Positions 1-9,043 of a stretch of 64,000 bases of DNA are shown here, one piece after another. This DNA is from Butyricimonas sp. Marseille-P3923. Lineage in GTDB: Bacteria; Bacteroidota; Bacteroidia; Bacteroidales; Marinifilaceae. Each line of letters starts with the position of its first letter. Position 1 is the first letter of the stretch. Location: NCBI RefSeq assembly GCF_900184685.1, contig NZ_FXXL01000007.1, positions 868,001 to 932,000 of the forward strand, given 5' to 3'. Position numbers and translations under genes: made by a program. The notes below the pieces were generated by a model, which saw only the letters and a program-made list of their open reading frames with translations, ran no database searches and was not told the origin of the DNA.

Positions 1-195
1 CGTAAAGAGGATGCGTTGAACGAAAATATCATCGACGACATCGCGAAAGCGTATCGCCAGATATACCAATGTAGTACCAGCCTTGAAAACGCGTTGATAA
101 GAATCAAGGAAACCATATCCATTGGTCCGGAAATTCAGAAAATCATTGATTTTCTGGAAAGTTCCACGAAAGGAATCATTGGAGTCTCGATGTAA
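1..195 (+). CDS. lpxA: Acyl-ACP--UDP-N-acetylglucosamine O-acyltransferase, C-terminal end
   Basis: Only the last 64 residues are inside the window; the reading frame runs in from the left edge and stops with TAA. The tail matches the helical C-terminal domain of LpxA: a helix with IAKAYRQIYQ, then SLENALIRI, then a stretch ending IIDFLESSTKGII, which parallels the IIEFIRNSKRGII ending of E. coli LpxA. The enzyme does the first step of lipid A synthesis in the cytoplasm, transferring a hydroxyacyl chain from ACP to UDP-GlcNAc. The left-handed beta-helix that carries the catalytic His lies outside the window, so activity cannot be judged. A hairpin terminator follows about 30 bases downstream. 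Confidence 0.85.
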   Translation, partial: RKEDALNENIIDDIAKAYRQIYQCSTSLENALIRIKETISIGPEIQKIIDFLESSTKGIIGVSM

Positions 196-221
196 CTACA
201 TAGAAGCAAAATACAGTTCCG

Positions 222-255
222 AGAATCTCCTCCTCTACAGGGGGAGATTTTTTAT
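222..255 (+). terminator. Intrinsic terminator after lpxA
   Basis: Arms AATCTCC and GGAGATT enclose a short loop and run straight into a T-rich tract. This fits a rho-independent terminator for the lpxA transcript. Confidence 0.7.
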
Positions 256-301
256 TGAATACAATAAAAAAAGAGATTGAACTTTCAATCTCTTTTCCTT
301 G

Positions 302-374
<73 letters not shown>

Positions 375-407
375 ATGTTCATCAAAACATTTCCTGTTTT
401 GCGAGTG

Positions 408-439
408 CAAAGATAGTGTTTCTTATATTCACTTCCAAA
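408..439 (-). promoter_or_regulatory. Bacteroidetes-type promoter of the tRNA gene
   Basis: On the minus strand TTTG is followed after 20 bases by TATCTTTG, a perfect match to the -7 element TAnnTTTG used by the Bacteroidetes primary sigma factor. The expected start lies about 30 bases upstream of the mature tRNA 5' end. Confidence 0.65.
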
Positions 440-500
440 TAATGAAACAACAAATATCCCCCTTTTCCTCTAAAACGTCACAAAAAAGTAATAAAATTCC

Positions 501-531
501 TTTGCTATTCTAAAATAAAATCTCAATTTTG
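501..531 (+). promoter_or_regulatory. Probable promoter of the DUF5723 gene
   Basis: TTTG is followed after 19 bases by CAATTTTG, one mismatch from TAnnTTTG. The inferred start lies about 40 bases before the ATG at 577. Confidence 0.45.
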
Positions 532-576
532 CATAAGGAAATTATCAATATTGCATATTTAAAAGGACACTTATTT

Positions 577-1977
577 ATGAAAAAAAGTTTCAAATTGCTG
601 AAAGCAGCTTGTGTGGTGGGCTTGCTGACAGTTTTAGGGGTCACGAACGGGTACGCTCAAGGGCTTCGTACTTCCTATTTTATGGACAACGTTCCGGCGA
701 GATTAAAAATGAATCCGGCTTTACAACCCGCCAGAGGATATTTCAATATTCCGGCCATTGGAGCGTTAGGGTTATCCATTTCTTCCAACAAACTATCTAT
801 CGATGATTTCGTGGATATCATCGAAAACAAAAACGGCTTCCTCGAAAGTGACAAGTTCATGAATCGTTTGGATAGCAAAAACACGATGAACATTGATTTC
901 ACGACCGATATCCTTTCTTTCGGTTTTTATAGTGGTAAAGGATTTTGGACTGTCAATCTGGGAGCGAGAGCGATTGTCAGTGCTTCTATCCCGAAAACGA
1001 TGTTCGAATTTGCCCGTTACGCGGAAATAGATTTAGGACAAGAATACGATATCAGGAACATGGAACTCCATGCCGATGTCTTCTCTGAAATCGGCTTGGG
1101 ATATTCCCGTCCGGTGACAGACAAACTGAATATCGGGGGACGCTTCAAAGTATTAGTAGGTGTAGGTAACCTTGATGCCAAAATAGACAAAATCTACGTG
1201 AATGCAGGTTCCGACATGCAAAAATGGGAAGTTACCACGAAAGGAAAATTGGAAGCATCCATGAAAGGCTTGAAACTTGAGTATGATTCAGAACACGAGT
1301 ATATCAATGATATTGATATCGATTCACCGGGAATTTCCGGTTTCGGATTCGGCATTGACTTGGGTGCAAGCTACAAAATATTAAACAACCTGACCGTTTC
1401 AGCCGCTATTTTGGATTTAGGTTTTATCAATTGGTCTAAGTCACATACCACGATAGCCACGACCGAAGGTTCACATACTTATGGAGAAATCATAGGTTCC
1501 ATTAACCCGGACGATTATGATCCGAACGACTGGGAAAATATCAATCCCGATGATTACGAAAACTACATTAGTAACACGGACATCTTCGACCTTGATTTGA
1601 TCCAATTCCAAGAAGGTGAAGCCAAAAGCCGTAAAACGACACTTCGTTCTACCTTAAACATCGGTGCAGAGATCACGTTACTGAACAACAAACTCGGTTT
1701 CGGTGTCCTCTCCTCCACTCAATTCACCCTTCCGAGTTCTTATTCTGAATTAACAGTTTCGGCGAACTATCGTCCGAGAAACTGGTTCGGAGCCACGTTG
1801 AGTTATTCATTCCTGCATAGTGAATTCAAAACCGTGGGTATCGGTCTGAAATTAGGTCCCATCTTCATCGGTTCCGACTATTTAATGACGAAGGCCCCGG
1901 GCGATGCAAACCGTGCAAACGCTTATATCGGATGCAGCATCCCTCTCGGTAAAAAAAGACTTGATTATAGAAGATAA
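577..1977 (+). CDS. DUF5723 family exported beta-barrel-like protein
   Basis: A 466-residue protein with a clear Sec signal peptide: KK, a hydrophobic stretch, then the cleavage motif GYAQG. I start it at the ATG at 577 because this places the signal peptide at the N-terminus; the frame stays open a little further upstream. The mature part opens with YFMDNVPARLKMNPALQP, the start I associate with DUF5723 proteins of Bacteroidetes. It continues with alternating, aromatic-rich strands and conserved glycines such as GLGYSRP, GGRFKVLVG and NIGAEITLL, and ends in amphipathic strands. This suggests an outer-membrane barrel or a surface-associated protein. Function is unknown. It is monocistronic, with its own promoter and a strong terminator. 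Confidence 0.75.
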   Translation: MKKSFKLLKAACVVGLLTVLGVTNGYAQGLRTSYFMDNVPARLKMNPALQPARGYFNIPAIGALGLSISSNKLSIDDFVDIIENKNGFLESDKFMNRLDSKNTMNIDFTTDILSFGFYSGKGFWTVNLGARAIVSASIPKTMFEFARYAEIDLGQEYDIRNMELHADVFSEIGLGYSRPVTDKLNIGGRFKVLVGVGNLDAKIDKIYVNAGSDMQKWEVTTKGKLEASMKGLKLEYDSEHEYINDIDIDSPGISGFGFGIDLGASYKILNNLTVSAAILDLGFINWSKSHTTIATTEGSHTYGEIIGSINPDDYDPNDWENINPDDYENYISNTDIFDLDLIQFQEGEAKSRKTTLRSTLNIGAEITLLNNKLGFGVLSSTQFTLPSSYSELTVSANYRPRNWFGATLSYSFLHSEFKTVGIGLKLGPIFIGSDYLMTKAPGDANRANAYIGCSIPLGKKRLDYRR

Positions 1978-1999
1978 AAGAAAAAAGGCTAAAAAACAC

Positions 2000-2031
2000 G
2001 AGTGGTCGGAAAAAATTCCGACCACTTTTTT
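2000..2031. terminator. Bidirectional intrinsic terminator
   Basis: A perfect 11-bp stem (AGTGGTCGGAA / TTCCGACCACT) with a short A-loop is flanked by T-runs on the + strand and A-runs that serve the minus strand. It lies between convergent genes ending at 1977 and 2052. Confidence 0.85.
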
Positions 2032-2051
2032 ATTCAAAGTTTTAAAGAAAT

Positions 2052-5000
2052 TCAATCAAAAAGCTGCAACTGAACAGGTGTACTCTCGGTATACACGGGC
2101 ACGATTTTGTCCAACGTGACATACCAGATATATCCCGACACGTCGGTATATCCCATTTGGCGTAATGTCTTACAGTAAAAACCAACTTGACGGAGATAGA
2201 ATTTCTCCTCTTTCCGCCCGAACTTGTAATCCACGACAACGGCTTTCCTGCCGTCTGTCATTACCCGGTCTGGACGAGCTTTTCCAGTCCCTTTAAAAAG
2301 AATATCCCGTTCGTTGATAATCTTGTACTTACCGTCAAACCATTCCGAAGGGACGTTGTTTTTCAAGAAACCGACCACCTGCTCCCGGTACACCGCCCGT
2401 TCATCGTTATTTATCAATCCTGCACGGTACATATCACCGACAGCCCGATCAATATCATTCACGGTTTCGATACGCCGGAAAATCTCGTGCAACATCTTCC
2501 CCTCGTCTACTGCTGAAGTTTTTATATTTTCAGGATCGGTATAGTCCTCGTACTTGTAGCGCACGCTTACCCGACCATTCAAATTATATATCGGGTATTC
2601 CGACAAACTCAATGTATTATCGTCATTCACTTTCCCCGAAACAGGAATCACTTCTTGCCGCCCGATGCGCAAACACAAATTCTCACCGTCCCATTCCGGC
2701 AGGGCAAGTTGTTCCAACACTTGATAAAGAAATGCCCCGATATCCGAAGGTTTACCCTCTTTACTGATCTTTGGCGCGTAAGGCAACACGTACAATTCCC
2801 TCTCCGCCCGTGTCAGAGCCACGTAAAGCAAATTCAAGTTATCGACGTATGCTTTCATGTGCTCTTCCATGTAATCCTCCCTAAAATGACTGTCCGCCAA
2901 CTTGGGAGAGTAATTTAACGGGGCATATTCCAAATCCCGGAATCCCTCCTCCCGGTTGCGACACCATATCCGTCGCCCGTGGCGGGTATCATCGAGATCC
3001 CACGCGCAGAAGGGAATAATAACCAACTTAAATTCCAACCCCTTGGATTTATGTATCGTGAGTATTCGCACGGCATCCGTTTCCTCGGAAGTGGATAACA
3101 CCTTTTTATCTTTCTCTTTCTCCCACCATTCAAGGAACACCGGCAAACTATTCGTGTTATTCCGTTCATATTCAAACAGGATATCTTGAAAAGCGATCAG
3201 ATAAGGCAGCTCTTCCGTACGGTTCTTCAACCCGAAAGCCTCGATAATCTCTTCCGTGATCTCGAACAGGGAACCCGAAACCAATCGTTCCGGTTCACGC
3301 AGAAACGGTATATCAAGCGTGTCGAGAAAACTCTCCGCCTGTCCGCCCGCCTTGAAAAGTTCGTCGTCTTCCGCCGTGTTCTCCCCTTTCACGAATGTAC
3401 GGTAATTGTAAAGCAACACGGTACGGTTTACAGCATCATACGGCTCCACCATATAACGCAGCACGTTGATAATCAACTCCACGTAAGGCGACGATGACAC
3501 GTACAACGAATCGTTGGAAATAAAAGTCACGGGAAAAGGTATTCCCTCCCGTTTATTATATTCTATCAGGTAATCGGCGGCAAAAGCCCCCTCCTTGCCG
3601 TTACGGACCAAGATAACACAATCTTTCAGGTGACCGCCGCGACGCACGGTATCATTGACAATAGCCACGACCTCTTCCATAATAGCTGTATCACTTCCCT
3701 CCTCCTGCTTCTCTTCGCCGAAACGAATTTCCACGTACCCGTTACCGGGACGGCTAACCAACTGTTCCGGTTTATTATATGCCTCCGCGATCGAGCGGGA
3801 ATAAACATTATCCTCCCCGCATTCCGCGTCATACAACTCCTTCAATTGCCCCGCCGCCTGCACGAAAAAACGATTGTTAAACTCCACGATCTCCCGGCTA
3901 CTTCGCCAATTATGCCCCAACACGATATTATCAGTCCCGAAAGCCGTAAAATCACGTTCCACGCCCTCCGCCAACAAGCGCCAATCCCCATTGCGCCAAC
4001 GGTAGATACTCTGTTTCACGTCGCCCACAAGCATCGCCCGTCCGCCCTCGGCAAGCGTGTTTACGATCAGCGGACGGAAATTCGCCCACTGCATAGTGGA
4101 AGTATCTTGAAACTCGTCAATCATCACGTGCTTGTAGAAGTTTCCCGTCTTCTCGAACAGGAAAGAAGTATCGTTACCCGCGATCAGAGTATTGAGTAAA
4201 CGGGTTGTGTCGCTCAACAACATAAGCCCTTTCTCGTCACAATAATCCCGGACTTCCCCGTATAAATCATTCAATATTCCCAATTGATAAAGGTTACCCG
4301 ACAACAAGCGAGCCGACACGTAATCCCGGAGATGCTCGTCATAAAACTCCACGCTCTCCCGCAACCACGTGTTCAACGTCGTGTAAGCATCCTCCACGCG
4401 GGCACGACTGGCGGCATCCATGCTTTTGGTCACCCATTCGTCAAGATTATCAACTGCTTTACGGATAGTAGCCGTGATGCCATCCAGATTTTTATCCTTC
4501 AATTTATAAAAGTGAGTGACCGCCGAACGTTTGCCTCCCTTGAAATCCTCGACGTGCAGTCCCTGCTCTTCCATAAACACGCACCCTATTCGCCCGTATT
4601 CTTGCAAACGTTTCTCGAACCCGGTAATAATACCTTGCAGGAAACGCTTGTATATTTTCAAGAAATCCCGGTCACTAAAACGCTCTTGTACATCCTTATC
4701 GAAAAGCATATAACTCTCGCCGAAAAGTTCTTTTCCCAACTCGGCAATTTTTGACTTCACGCTCCACGAACGGGCATCCTCCACGCTATCATTCATCAAT
4801 TCGGTAATCCACGCCCCCAACTCCCTGTCCTTGTTCATACGCTGCATCACTTGATCGACAGCACGCTGCAAAACGTAATCACTGTCCAACTCCACGTTAT
4901 AACCGGGGAATATACCGAGTTCCCGGGTAAAAGCCTTGATCACACGCTGGAAAAAACGATCGATCGTCGTTACCGCGAGTCGCCCGTAATCATGCAGGAT

Positions 5001-5276
5001 CAGCGTGCGCAACACTTCCGCGCGGGCTTTCACCTGTTCATCCGACAACCGCAACGATCGCTTCAAATCCTCCCGGTAATCGCTCTTCTGCCCTTCCGCC
5101 AACTTATTCAACTCTCTCACGATACGGGATTTCATCTCTTCCGTTGCCTTATTCGTGAACGTAACCGCCAGAACGTTTTTGTACTCCAACGGGGAGTTAA
5201 AAACGATCTTGAAGTATTCCATCGTCAAAGCAAAAGTCTTTCCCGCACCCGCGGAAGCCCGATAAACTTGCAACAT
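2052..5276 (-). CDS. UvrD-type helicase with C-terminal PD-(D/E)XK nuclease (AddA/RecB-like)
   Basis: A 1074-residue fusion of a superfamily 1A helicase and a RecB-type nuclease. The Walker A motif ASAGAGKT is at residues 7-14. Other helicase motifs are VTFTNKA, TIDRFF, the DEAD-like DEFQDTST, GDVKQSIYRWR, TIHKSKGLEF and LLYVALTRA. Near the C-terminus RPDRV followed by VVVDYKFG supplies the nuclease Asp and the D-x-K. The architecture matches the AddA or RecB subunit that resects double-strand breaks for RecA repair. The usual partner (AddB-like) is not adjacent in this window, so it may be encoded elsewhere. The ATG is preceded by a GAAAATT-rich repeat. Confidence 0.85.
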   Translation of the reverse strand: MLQVYRASAGAGKTFALTMEYFKIVFNSPLEYKNVLAVTFTNKATEEMKSRIVRELNKLAEGQKSDYREDLKRSLRLSDEQVKARAEVLRTLILHDYGRLAVTTIDRFFQRVIKAFTRELGIFPGYNVELDSDYVLQRAVDQVMQRMNKDRELGAWITELMNDSVEDARSWSVKSKIAELGKELFGESYMLFDKDVQERFSDRDFLKIYKRFLQGIITGFEKRLQEYGRIGCVFMEEQGLHVEDFKGGKRSAVTHFYKLKDKNLDGITATIRKAVDNLDEWVTKSMDAASRARVEDAYTTLNTWLRESVEFYDEHLRDYVSARLLSGNLYQLGILNDLYGEVRDYCDEKGLMLLSDTTRLLNTLIAGNDTSFLFEKTGNFYKHVMIDEFQDTSTMQWANFRPLIVNTLAEGGRAMLVGDVKQSIYRWRNGDWRLLAEGVERDFTAFGTDNIVLGHNWRSSREIVEFNNRFFVQAAGQLKELYDAECGEDNVYSRSIAEAYNKPEQLVSRPGNGYVEIRFGEEKQEEGSDTAIMEEVVAIVNDTVRRGGHLKDCVILVRNGKEGAFAADYLIEYNKREGIPFPVTFISNDSLYVSSSPYVELIINVLRYMVEPYDAVNRTVLLYNYRTFVKGENTAEDDELFKAGGQAESFLDTLDIPFLREPERLVSGSLFEITEEIIEAFGLKNRTEELPYLIAFQDILFEYERNNTNSLPVFLEWWEKEKDKKVLSTSEETDAVRILTIHKSKGLEFKLVIIPFCAWDLDDTRHGRRIWCRNREEGFRDLEYAPLNYSPKLADSHFREDYMEEHMKAYVDNLNLLYVALTRAERELYVLPYAPKISKEGKPSDIGAFLYQVLEQLALPEWDGENLCLRIGRQEVIPVSGKVNDDNTLSLSEYPIYNLNGRVSVRYKYEDYTDPENIKTSAVDEGKMLHEIFRRIETVNDIDRAVGDMYRAGLINNDERAVYREQVVGFLKNNVPSEWFDGKYKIINERDILFKGTGKARPDRVMTDGRKAVVVDYKFGRKEEKFYLRQVGFYCKTLRQMGYTDVSGYIWYVTLDKIVPVYTESTPVQLQLFD

Positions 5277-5280
5277 ACAA

Positions 5281-5438
5281 TTGAAAATTGAAAATTGAAA
5301 ATTGAAAATGAAAGGTATTCCTATATTTTCAACTTCAATTTATGATACAAAATTGAAAATGGAAAACTGTAAAATAATAGTCCTCACGTCCGGGAATATA
5401 TCATTTTCAATTTTCCATTTTCAACTTTCAATTAATTA
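5281..5438. repeat. GAAAATT-type tandem and inverted low-complexity repeat
   Basis: Four consecutive copies of TTGAAAA start the stretch. Then come ATTGAAAATGGAAAA (about 5350) and, near the end, its complement TTTTCAATTTTCCATTTTCAA. The last part overlaps the stop codon of the minus-strand dehydrogenase gene. The stretch could fold into a long AT hairpin between two minus-strand genes. Confidence 0.7.
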
Positions 5439-6593
5439 GAGTCTTGACGTCAATATCGCCCTCACGTTATCCACGTTCACGTCGTCAATGCCGCCCAAGG
5501 CAAACATCCCCCGGTCACGGAAACGTTTCTCGATACGGTCGATAGTGTCTATTCCCACGCCGTAATCGGATAAACGGGTTTTCACTCCCAATTCATTGAA
5601 AAATTGTTCCGTGCGAGCGATAGCTTGATCACAGGCATCGGGTTGAGTTGGGTCAATATTCCACACCCGTGAGGCATATTGCAACAGTTTTTCCCGACGT
5701 TTCATCTTCGTGGCGCTCATTACTCCCGGCAAAACGATTGCCAGAGTAATCCCGTGATCCAACCCGTTGAACGCAGTCAGTTCATGACCTATATGGTGAG
5801 TAGACCAATCTTCGGTTACACCGCAAGCGATCAACCCGTTTAGCCCCATAGTGGCAGCCCACATGAAATTTGCCCGATCGTCATAATTCGGCGTTTCATC
5901 CTGAATCAAACGAGGTCCGATCTCGATCAAGGTCTTCAGAATAGATTCGGAGAAACGGTCTTGTATCTCGGCATGTTCCGTGAAAGTATAGTACTGTTCC
6001 ATCACGTGCACGAAAGTATCCACGATACCATTAGCCACTTGACGCATCGGCAGTGAATACGTCACCGTCGGATCAAGCACGGAGAACTTCGGGAACACGT
6101 GTTGTGAACGAAACGCCAGCTTTTCTTTCGTGGATTCGCGGGTAATCACGCCCCCGCAATTCATTTCCGACCCCGTGGCGGGTAACGTCAACACGGTCCC
6201 GATAGGAAGTGCCGCGTTGATCTTTGCTCCCTTGGCAACAATATCCCACGGTTCGTTGCCCTCGAAGCATATCGCGGCAGCAATGAATTTCGTCCCGTCG
6301 ATCACGGAACCACCACCCACCGGAAGCAGAAAGCCCACGTTCTCCCGTTTTGCCAACTCCACGGCACGCATCAGCGTCTCGTAATGCGGGTTCGGTTCTA
6401 TCCCGGGGAATTCCACGATATCAAATCCTTGCAGGGCATCCATAACCTGAGCGTATACCCCGTTTTTCTTGATACTCCCACCGCCGTAGGTCATCATGAT
6501 CTTCATTCCACGGGGAATCCATTTCCCGATTTCAGCAATCTTTCCTTTCCCGAAAAGTATTTTTACCGGATTGTAATAATTGAAATTTTCCAT
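5436..6593 (-). CDS. Iron-containing alcohol dehydrogenase (YqhD / butanol dehydrogenase type)
   Basis: A 385-residue group III alcohol dehydrogenase, close to the usual length. The N-terminus FNYYNPVKILFGKGKI is characteristic of the family. The NAD(P)-binding region contains YGGGSIKKNG and the GGGSVIDG loop. Metal ligands are visible as IVDTFVHVMEQY (Asp and His) and as the two histidines in HHIGHELTAFNGLDHG. Such enzymes reduce a range of aldehydes, usually with NADPH, in the cytoplasm. The physiological substrate cannot be read from sequence. The gene follows the DUF6340 lipoprotein gene by 13 bases on the same strand and may share its transcript. Confidence 0.88.
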   Translation of the reverse strand: MENFNYYNPVKILFGKGKIAEIGKWIPRGMKIMMTYGGGSIKKNGVYAQVMDALQGFDIVEFPGIEPNPHYETLMRAVELAKRENVGFLLPVGGGSVIDGTKFIAAAICFEGNEPWDIVAKGAKINAALPIGTVLTLPATGSEMNCGGVITRESTKEKLAFRSQHVFPKFSVLDPTVTYSLPMRQVANGIVDTFVHVMEQYYTFTEHAEIQDRFSESILKTLIEIGPRLIQDETPNYDDRANFMWAATMGLNGLIACGVTEDWSTHHIGHELTAFNGLDHGITLAIVLPGVMSATKMKRREKLLQYASRVWNIDPTQPDACDQAIARTEQFFNELGVKTRLSDYGVGIDTIDRIEKRFRDRGMFALGGIDDVNVDNVRAILTSRL

Positions 6594-6606
6594 GCTTTAA
6601 ATTCGT

Positions 6607-7590
6607 TTATATCTGTTCCATTATTTTAGTTTCATCTTTTATCCGCTTGTCGAGAGTTGCGATATAATCCATGATATACACGGACAATTTATTATCAACG
6701 TTAGCTTTCTGCAGCGTCTTTGCTGCAGCTTCCAACAAGGCCTTTGCCCCGGAAAAATTCCCGTCTTTCTCGTAAAGCCAAGCAAGATTGACCGCGGCTT
6801 GTGCCGCCACGTTCGGTTTCAACGCCAACGCCGCCTCCCATATCCGGCGTGCCTCCGGTATGTTCTCTTCTTGGAATAACTGATACCCCAAACTTAACAA
6901 ACGATTGCCCGTGTATATCCGGCGTTTCTCCGGTGTCCACATCGGAGTCAGTCGCTCGGCATAACTCCATCCCTTGTCATAGAAGAAGTTACAAATCGTG
7001 GCGTAATCATCCTCTCCCTCGTACACGCTATGCTTCACTTCCATTTTCTTGCTATTCATCGAATCCACCACTTGTCCGTTAGCATCATACAAACGAACGA
7101 GTATATTATCATCCAATAGCAAACGACTTGAAAAATCAAGATTAAATTTACAATATTCCACGGCAAGCACGTGCGTCAACCGGGAATTTTTCCCCAACGC
7201 CCGAATTTCTTCCGGGGTTACAGGCTCCGGTTCGAAACCATCAGGCACGTATAACGGCGTCAACCCTAACCCTCTTACCAGCAACACGGGACGCAACCCG
7301 TTACGCAACCCGTCCCGAAGCCCGTCATAGAAGCAATTCACCAGATTATCCCGCCTCAACCGCAAGGAAGTATATAATTGCTGTGCTGAGAGAGAATCCG
7401 ACACGTGAACGATCTTCCGGTCTATAAACATTACCTGTGCATCACCACTCCCCAGATTAATTCCCCCCGGTTTCAACACATCAATATCCAATACTTTGTA
7501 GCTGCCACACGACACGAGACAACCCAATAACAGACACGCCCCTATTGTTCGCCAAGCGGTCCTTAAACTATATCTTACACTATTTCCCAT
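6607..7590 (-). CDS. DUF6340-like lipoprotein with TPR-like C-terminus
   Basis: A 327-residue protein with a lipoprotein signal peptide: an Arg-containing N-region, a hydrophobic core, and the lipobox LVSC with Cys at residue 28. The start of the mature chain (YKVLDIDVLKPGGINL) is typical of what I recall as DUF6340. Toward the C-terminus a TPR-like pattern appears (FQEENIPEARRIWEAALALKPN, then AAVNLAWLYEKDGNFSGAKALLEAAAK). It probably sits in the outer membrane or periplasm. Function is unknown. It is the first gene of a possible two-gene unit with the alcohol dehydrogenase. Confidence 0.65.
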   Translation of the reverse strand: MGNSVRYSLRTAWRTIGACLLLGCLVSCGSYKVLDIDVLKPGGINLGSGDAQVMFIDRKIVHVSDSLSAQQLYTSLRLRRDNLVNCFYDGLRDGLRNGLRPVLLVRGLGLTPLYVPDGFEPEPVTPEEIRALGKNSRLTHVLAVEYCKFNLDFSSRLLLDDNILVRLYDANGQVVDSMNSKKMEVKHSVYEGEDDYATICNFFYDKGWSYAERLTPMWTPEKRRIYTGNRLLSLGYQLFQEENIPEARRIWEAALALKPNVAAQAAVNLAWLYEKDGNFSGAKALLEAAAKTLQKANVDNKLSVYIMDYIATLDKRIKDETKIMEQI

Positions 7591-7837
7591 GAGGTTATTC
7601 CTTTAATTCAATATTCAAACTTGCAAAAACCAGACCATAATTCGTCATTGACATCCGAAGATGGTGGTATTACGATGTTTTAAAATTAGACATATTCCGG
7701 AAAATAACCAAGACTAGCGTGACAAAGTTTTATTTTTCACTGTATTTAACGAAAACACGGGTAAGCGTATAAACAATTCTCGATTTAATTCACTATGTTT
7801 GTTGTTATTAAACAATAAATTAAATACAGACCAACCA

Positions 7838-8162
7838 TGAGATACCTGAACCCCAAGGCAGACCTGACATTGTGGAGAACTCTGATAAGGTTATTGATGG
7901 CTTACAATTGATTTTCGTGGAATTGCCAAAATTCACACCGCACATAGGGTACGAGAAATTCTGGGATATTATCAGCGTCGAAAAAACACTCTATTACAGT
8001 GCAGAACAACGAGGATTAGCGAAAGGAATTGAAAAAGGATTAGCAGAGGGAGAAAAGAAAAAACAACGAGAAATCGCCGAGAATATGAAATCTTTTGGCA
8101 TAGCACCGGATATTATTGTTCAAACGACCGGACTCTCTCTCGAAGAAATAAATCTATTATAA
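7838..8162 (+). pseudogene. Rpn-family recombination-promoting nuclease remnant
   Basis: The fragment starts MRYLNPKADLT, the standard N-terminus of PD-(D/E)XK transposase-family (Rpn) proteins. It jumps at once, in a different frame, to a typical C-terminal part: ENSDKVIDGLQLIFVELPKF, then YYSAEQRGLAKGIEKGLAEGEKKKQ. The nuclease core (about 200 residues in intact members) is missing, so this is an internal deletion with a frame change. A GTG at 7872 opens the C-terminal part as a 96-residue frame, but I do not think it makes a functional enzyme. Rpn proteins are abundant and self-spreading in Bacteroidetes. Confidence 0.75.
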
Positions 8163-8209
8163 TCCCTTCCATATTAAGGTTGGACAGATTACATACCCGA
8201 AGTCGGTAT

Positions 8210-8398
8210 TTGCTGTTATCCTCCAAAGTCAGTCTTTTCGCGCAAATATACGTGAAAGAGCATGGAGGTTCCATGATTGATGCTATACGAAAATTCTATC
8301 ATTCCAAAACCTACAAGAAACTGGAAAATGAAAGTACTAAGTTGTGACATTACAGTCCCGTGGCTTTGTACGAGGAATTCATGGAGGAAATTTCTTGA
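8210..8398 (+). pseudogene. Remnant of a small protein gene interrupted by a TGA stop
   Basis: One frame reads LLSSKVSLFAQIYVKEHGG, then SMIDAIRKFYHSKTYKKLE, NESTKL, a TGA at 8345-8347, then HYSPVALYEEFMEEIS and a second stop. The text after the first stop clearly continues the same protein, as if a Trp codon (TGG) had become TGA. I recall similar small Bacteroidetes proteins with a HSKTYKxLExExTKxW motif but cannot name the family with certainty. No start codon is obvious. It lies in a decayed patch just left of the IS element. Confidence 0.45.
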
Positions 8399-8430
8399 AA
8401 TAATCATAACAAACTATGCTTTGAAAAGAG

Positions 8431-8568
8431 TATTCTCCGTGTTTCATGGCACTTACCTATTGACCAAGTATTGACTAAGTCCTGACCAAGTCCTGTCTAT
8501 ACAGGAGTTAGTCAGGACTTGGTCAGAACCTAGTCAGGAGTTGGTCGCCATAATATACGGAGAGAATA
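8431..8568. repeat. 138-bp nested imperfect palindrome
   Basis: Outer arms TATTCTCCGT...CATGGC and GCCATAATATACGGAGAGAATA enclose inner arms made of a degenerate 11-12-bp unit (TGACCAAGTCC and variants), with the exact pair CTGACCAAGTCCTG (8482-8495) and CAGGACTTGGTCAG (8513-8526). The centre is CTAT at 8497-8500. Most positions pair over about 66 bp per arm. It could be a miniature mobile element, a cruciform or a very long hairpin RNA. It ends 13 bases before the left end of the IS3 element. Confidence 0.75.
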
Positions 8569-8614
8569 GTATGTATTACCCTGAAAAAAGTTTACTGTAA
8601 ACCATAGTAAACCA

Positions 8615-9043
8615 ATGTCAGAATTAGCAAAAATTATCAAACATCGTCATTTCCCCGTTCGGGTAAAATTGTCGGCAGTTCGTGATCGTTTGATCGAGGA
8701 ACTAGATTACGCGGAGGTTTTAAGCAAGTATGATGTCAGTTCTTCTACCTTCCATGGATGGTTGACTAAATATAAACCCCGAGTGATGTCGGAAGCAAGT
8801 TATAAACGCTTATCTTTACCAGTGCATGATCCTAAAACTTTATTATCAATGACAGACAAGGAAGTTCAAGAACTGGAACACTTACGCGAGGAGTTAGAGA
8901 AACAAAAGGTACTTGTAGAAGCTTACGAGCTGATGCTTGAGTTAGCTAAAGACCGTCTTCACGTGGATGTAAAAAAAAACTACGAGGAGATGTTATTAGC
9001 GGGATTAGTGACCGCCAAAAAGCTCGGGAGGGCAAAGCGATGA
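8615..9043 (+). CDS. IS3-family transposase OrfA
   Basis: A 142-residue protein. Residues about 15-50 form a helix-turn-helix (RDRLIEELDYAEVLSKYDVS, then SSTFHGWLTKYK). A long helix follows (LEHLREELEKQKVLVEAYELML) that looks like the leucine-zipper oligomerisation segment of OrfA proteins. OrfA binds the element ends and can be joined to OrfB by programmed -1 frameshifting. Here the orfB start overlaps the orfA stop (ATGA at 9040-9043), so translational coupling is the simplest route to OrfB. Confidence 0.88.
   Translation: MSELAKIIKHRHFPVRVKLSAVRDRLIEELDYAEVLSKYDVSSSTFHGWLTKYKPRVMSEASYKRLSLPVHDPKTLLSMTDKEVQELEHLREELEKQKVLVEAYELMLELAKDRLHVDVKKNYEEMLLAGLVTAKKLGRAKR

Noticed and set aside
3630-4199. 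A 189-codon plus-strand frame
   Set aside because: It lies wholly inside the AddA-like gene on the other strand and its product is rich in His, Pro and Arg without any motif. It is a shadow frame.
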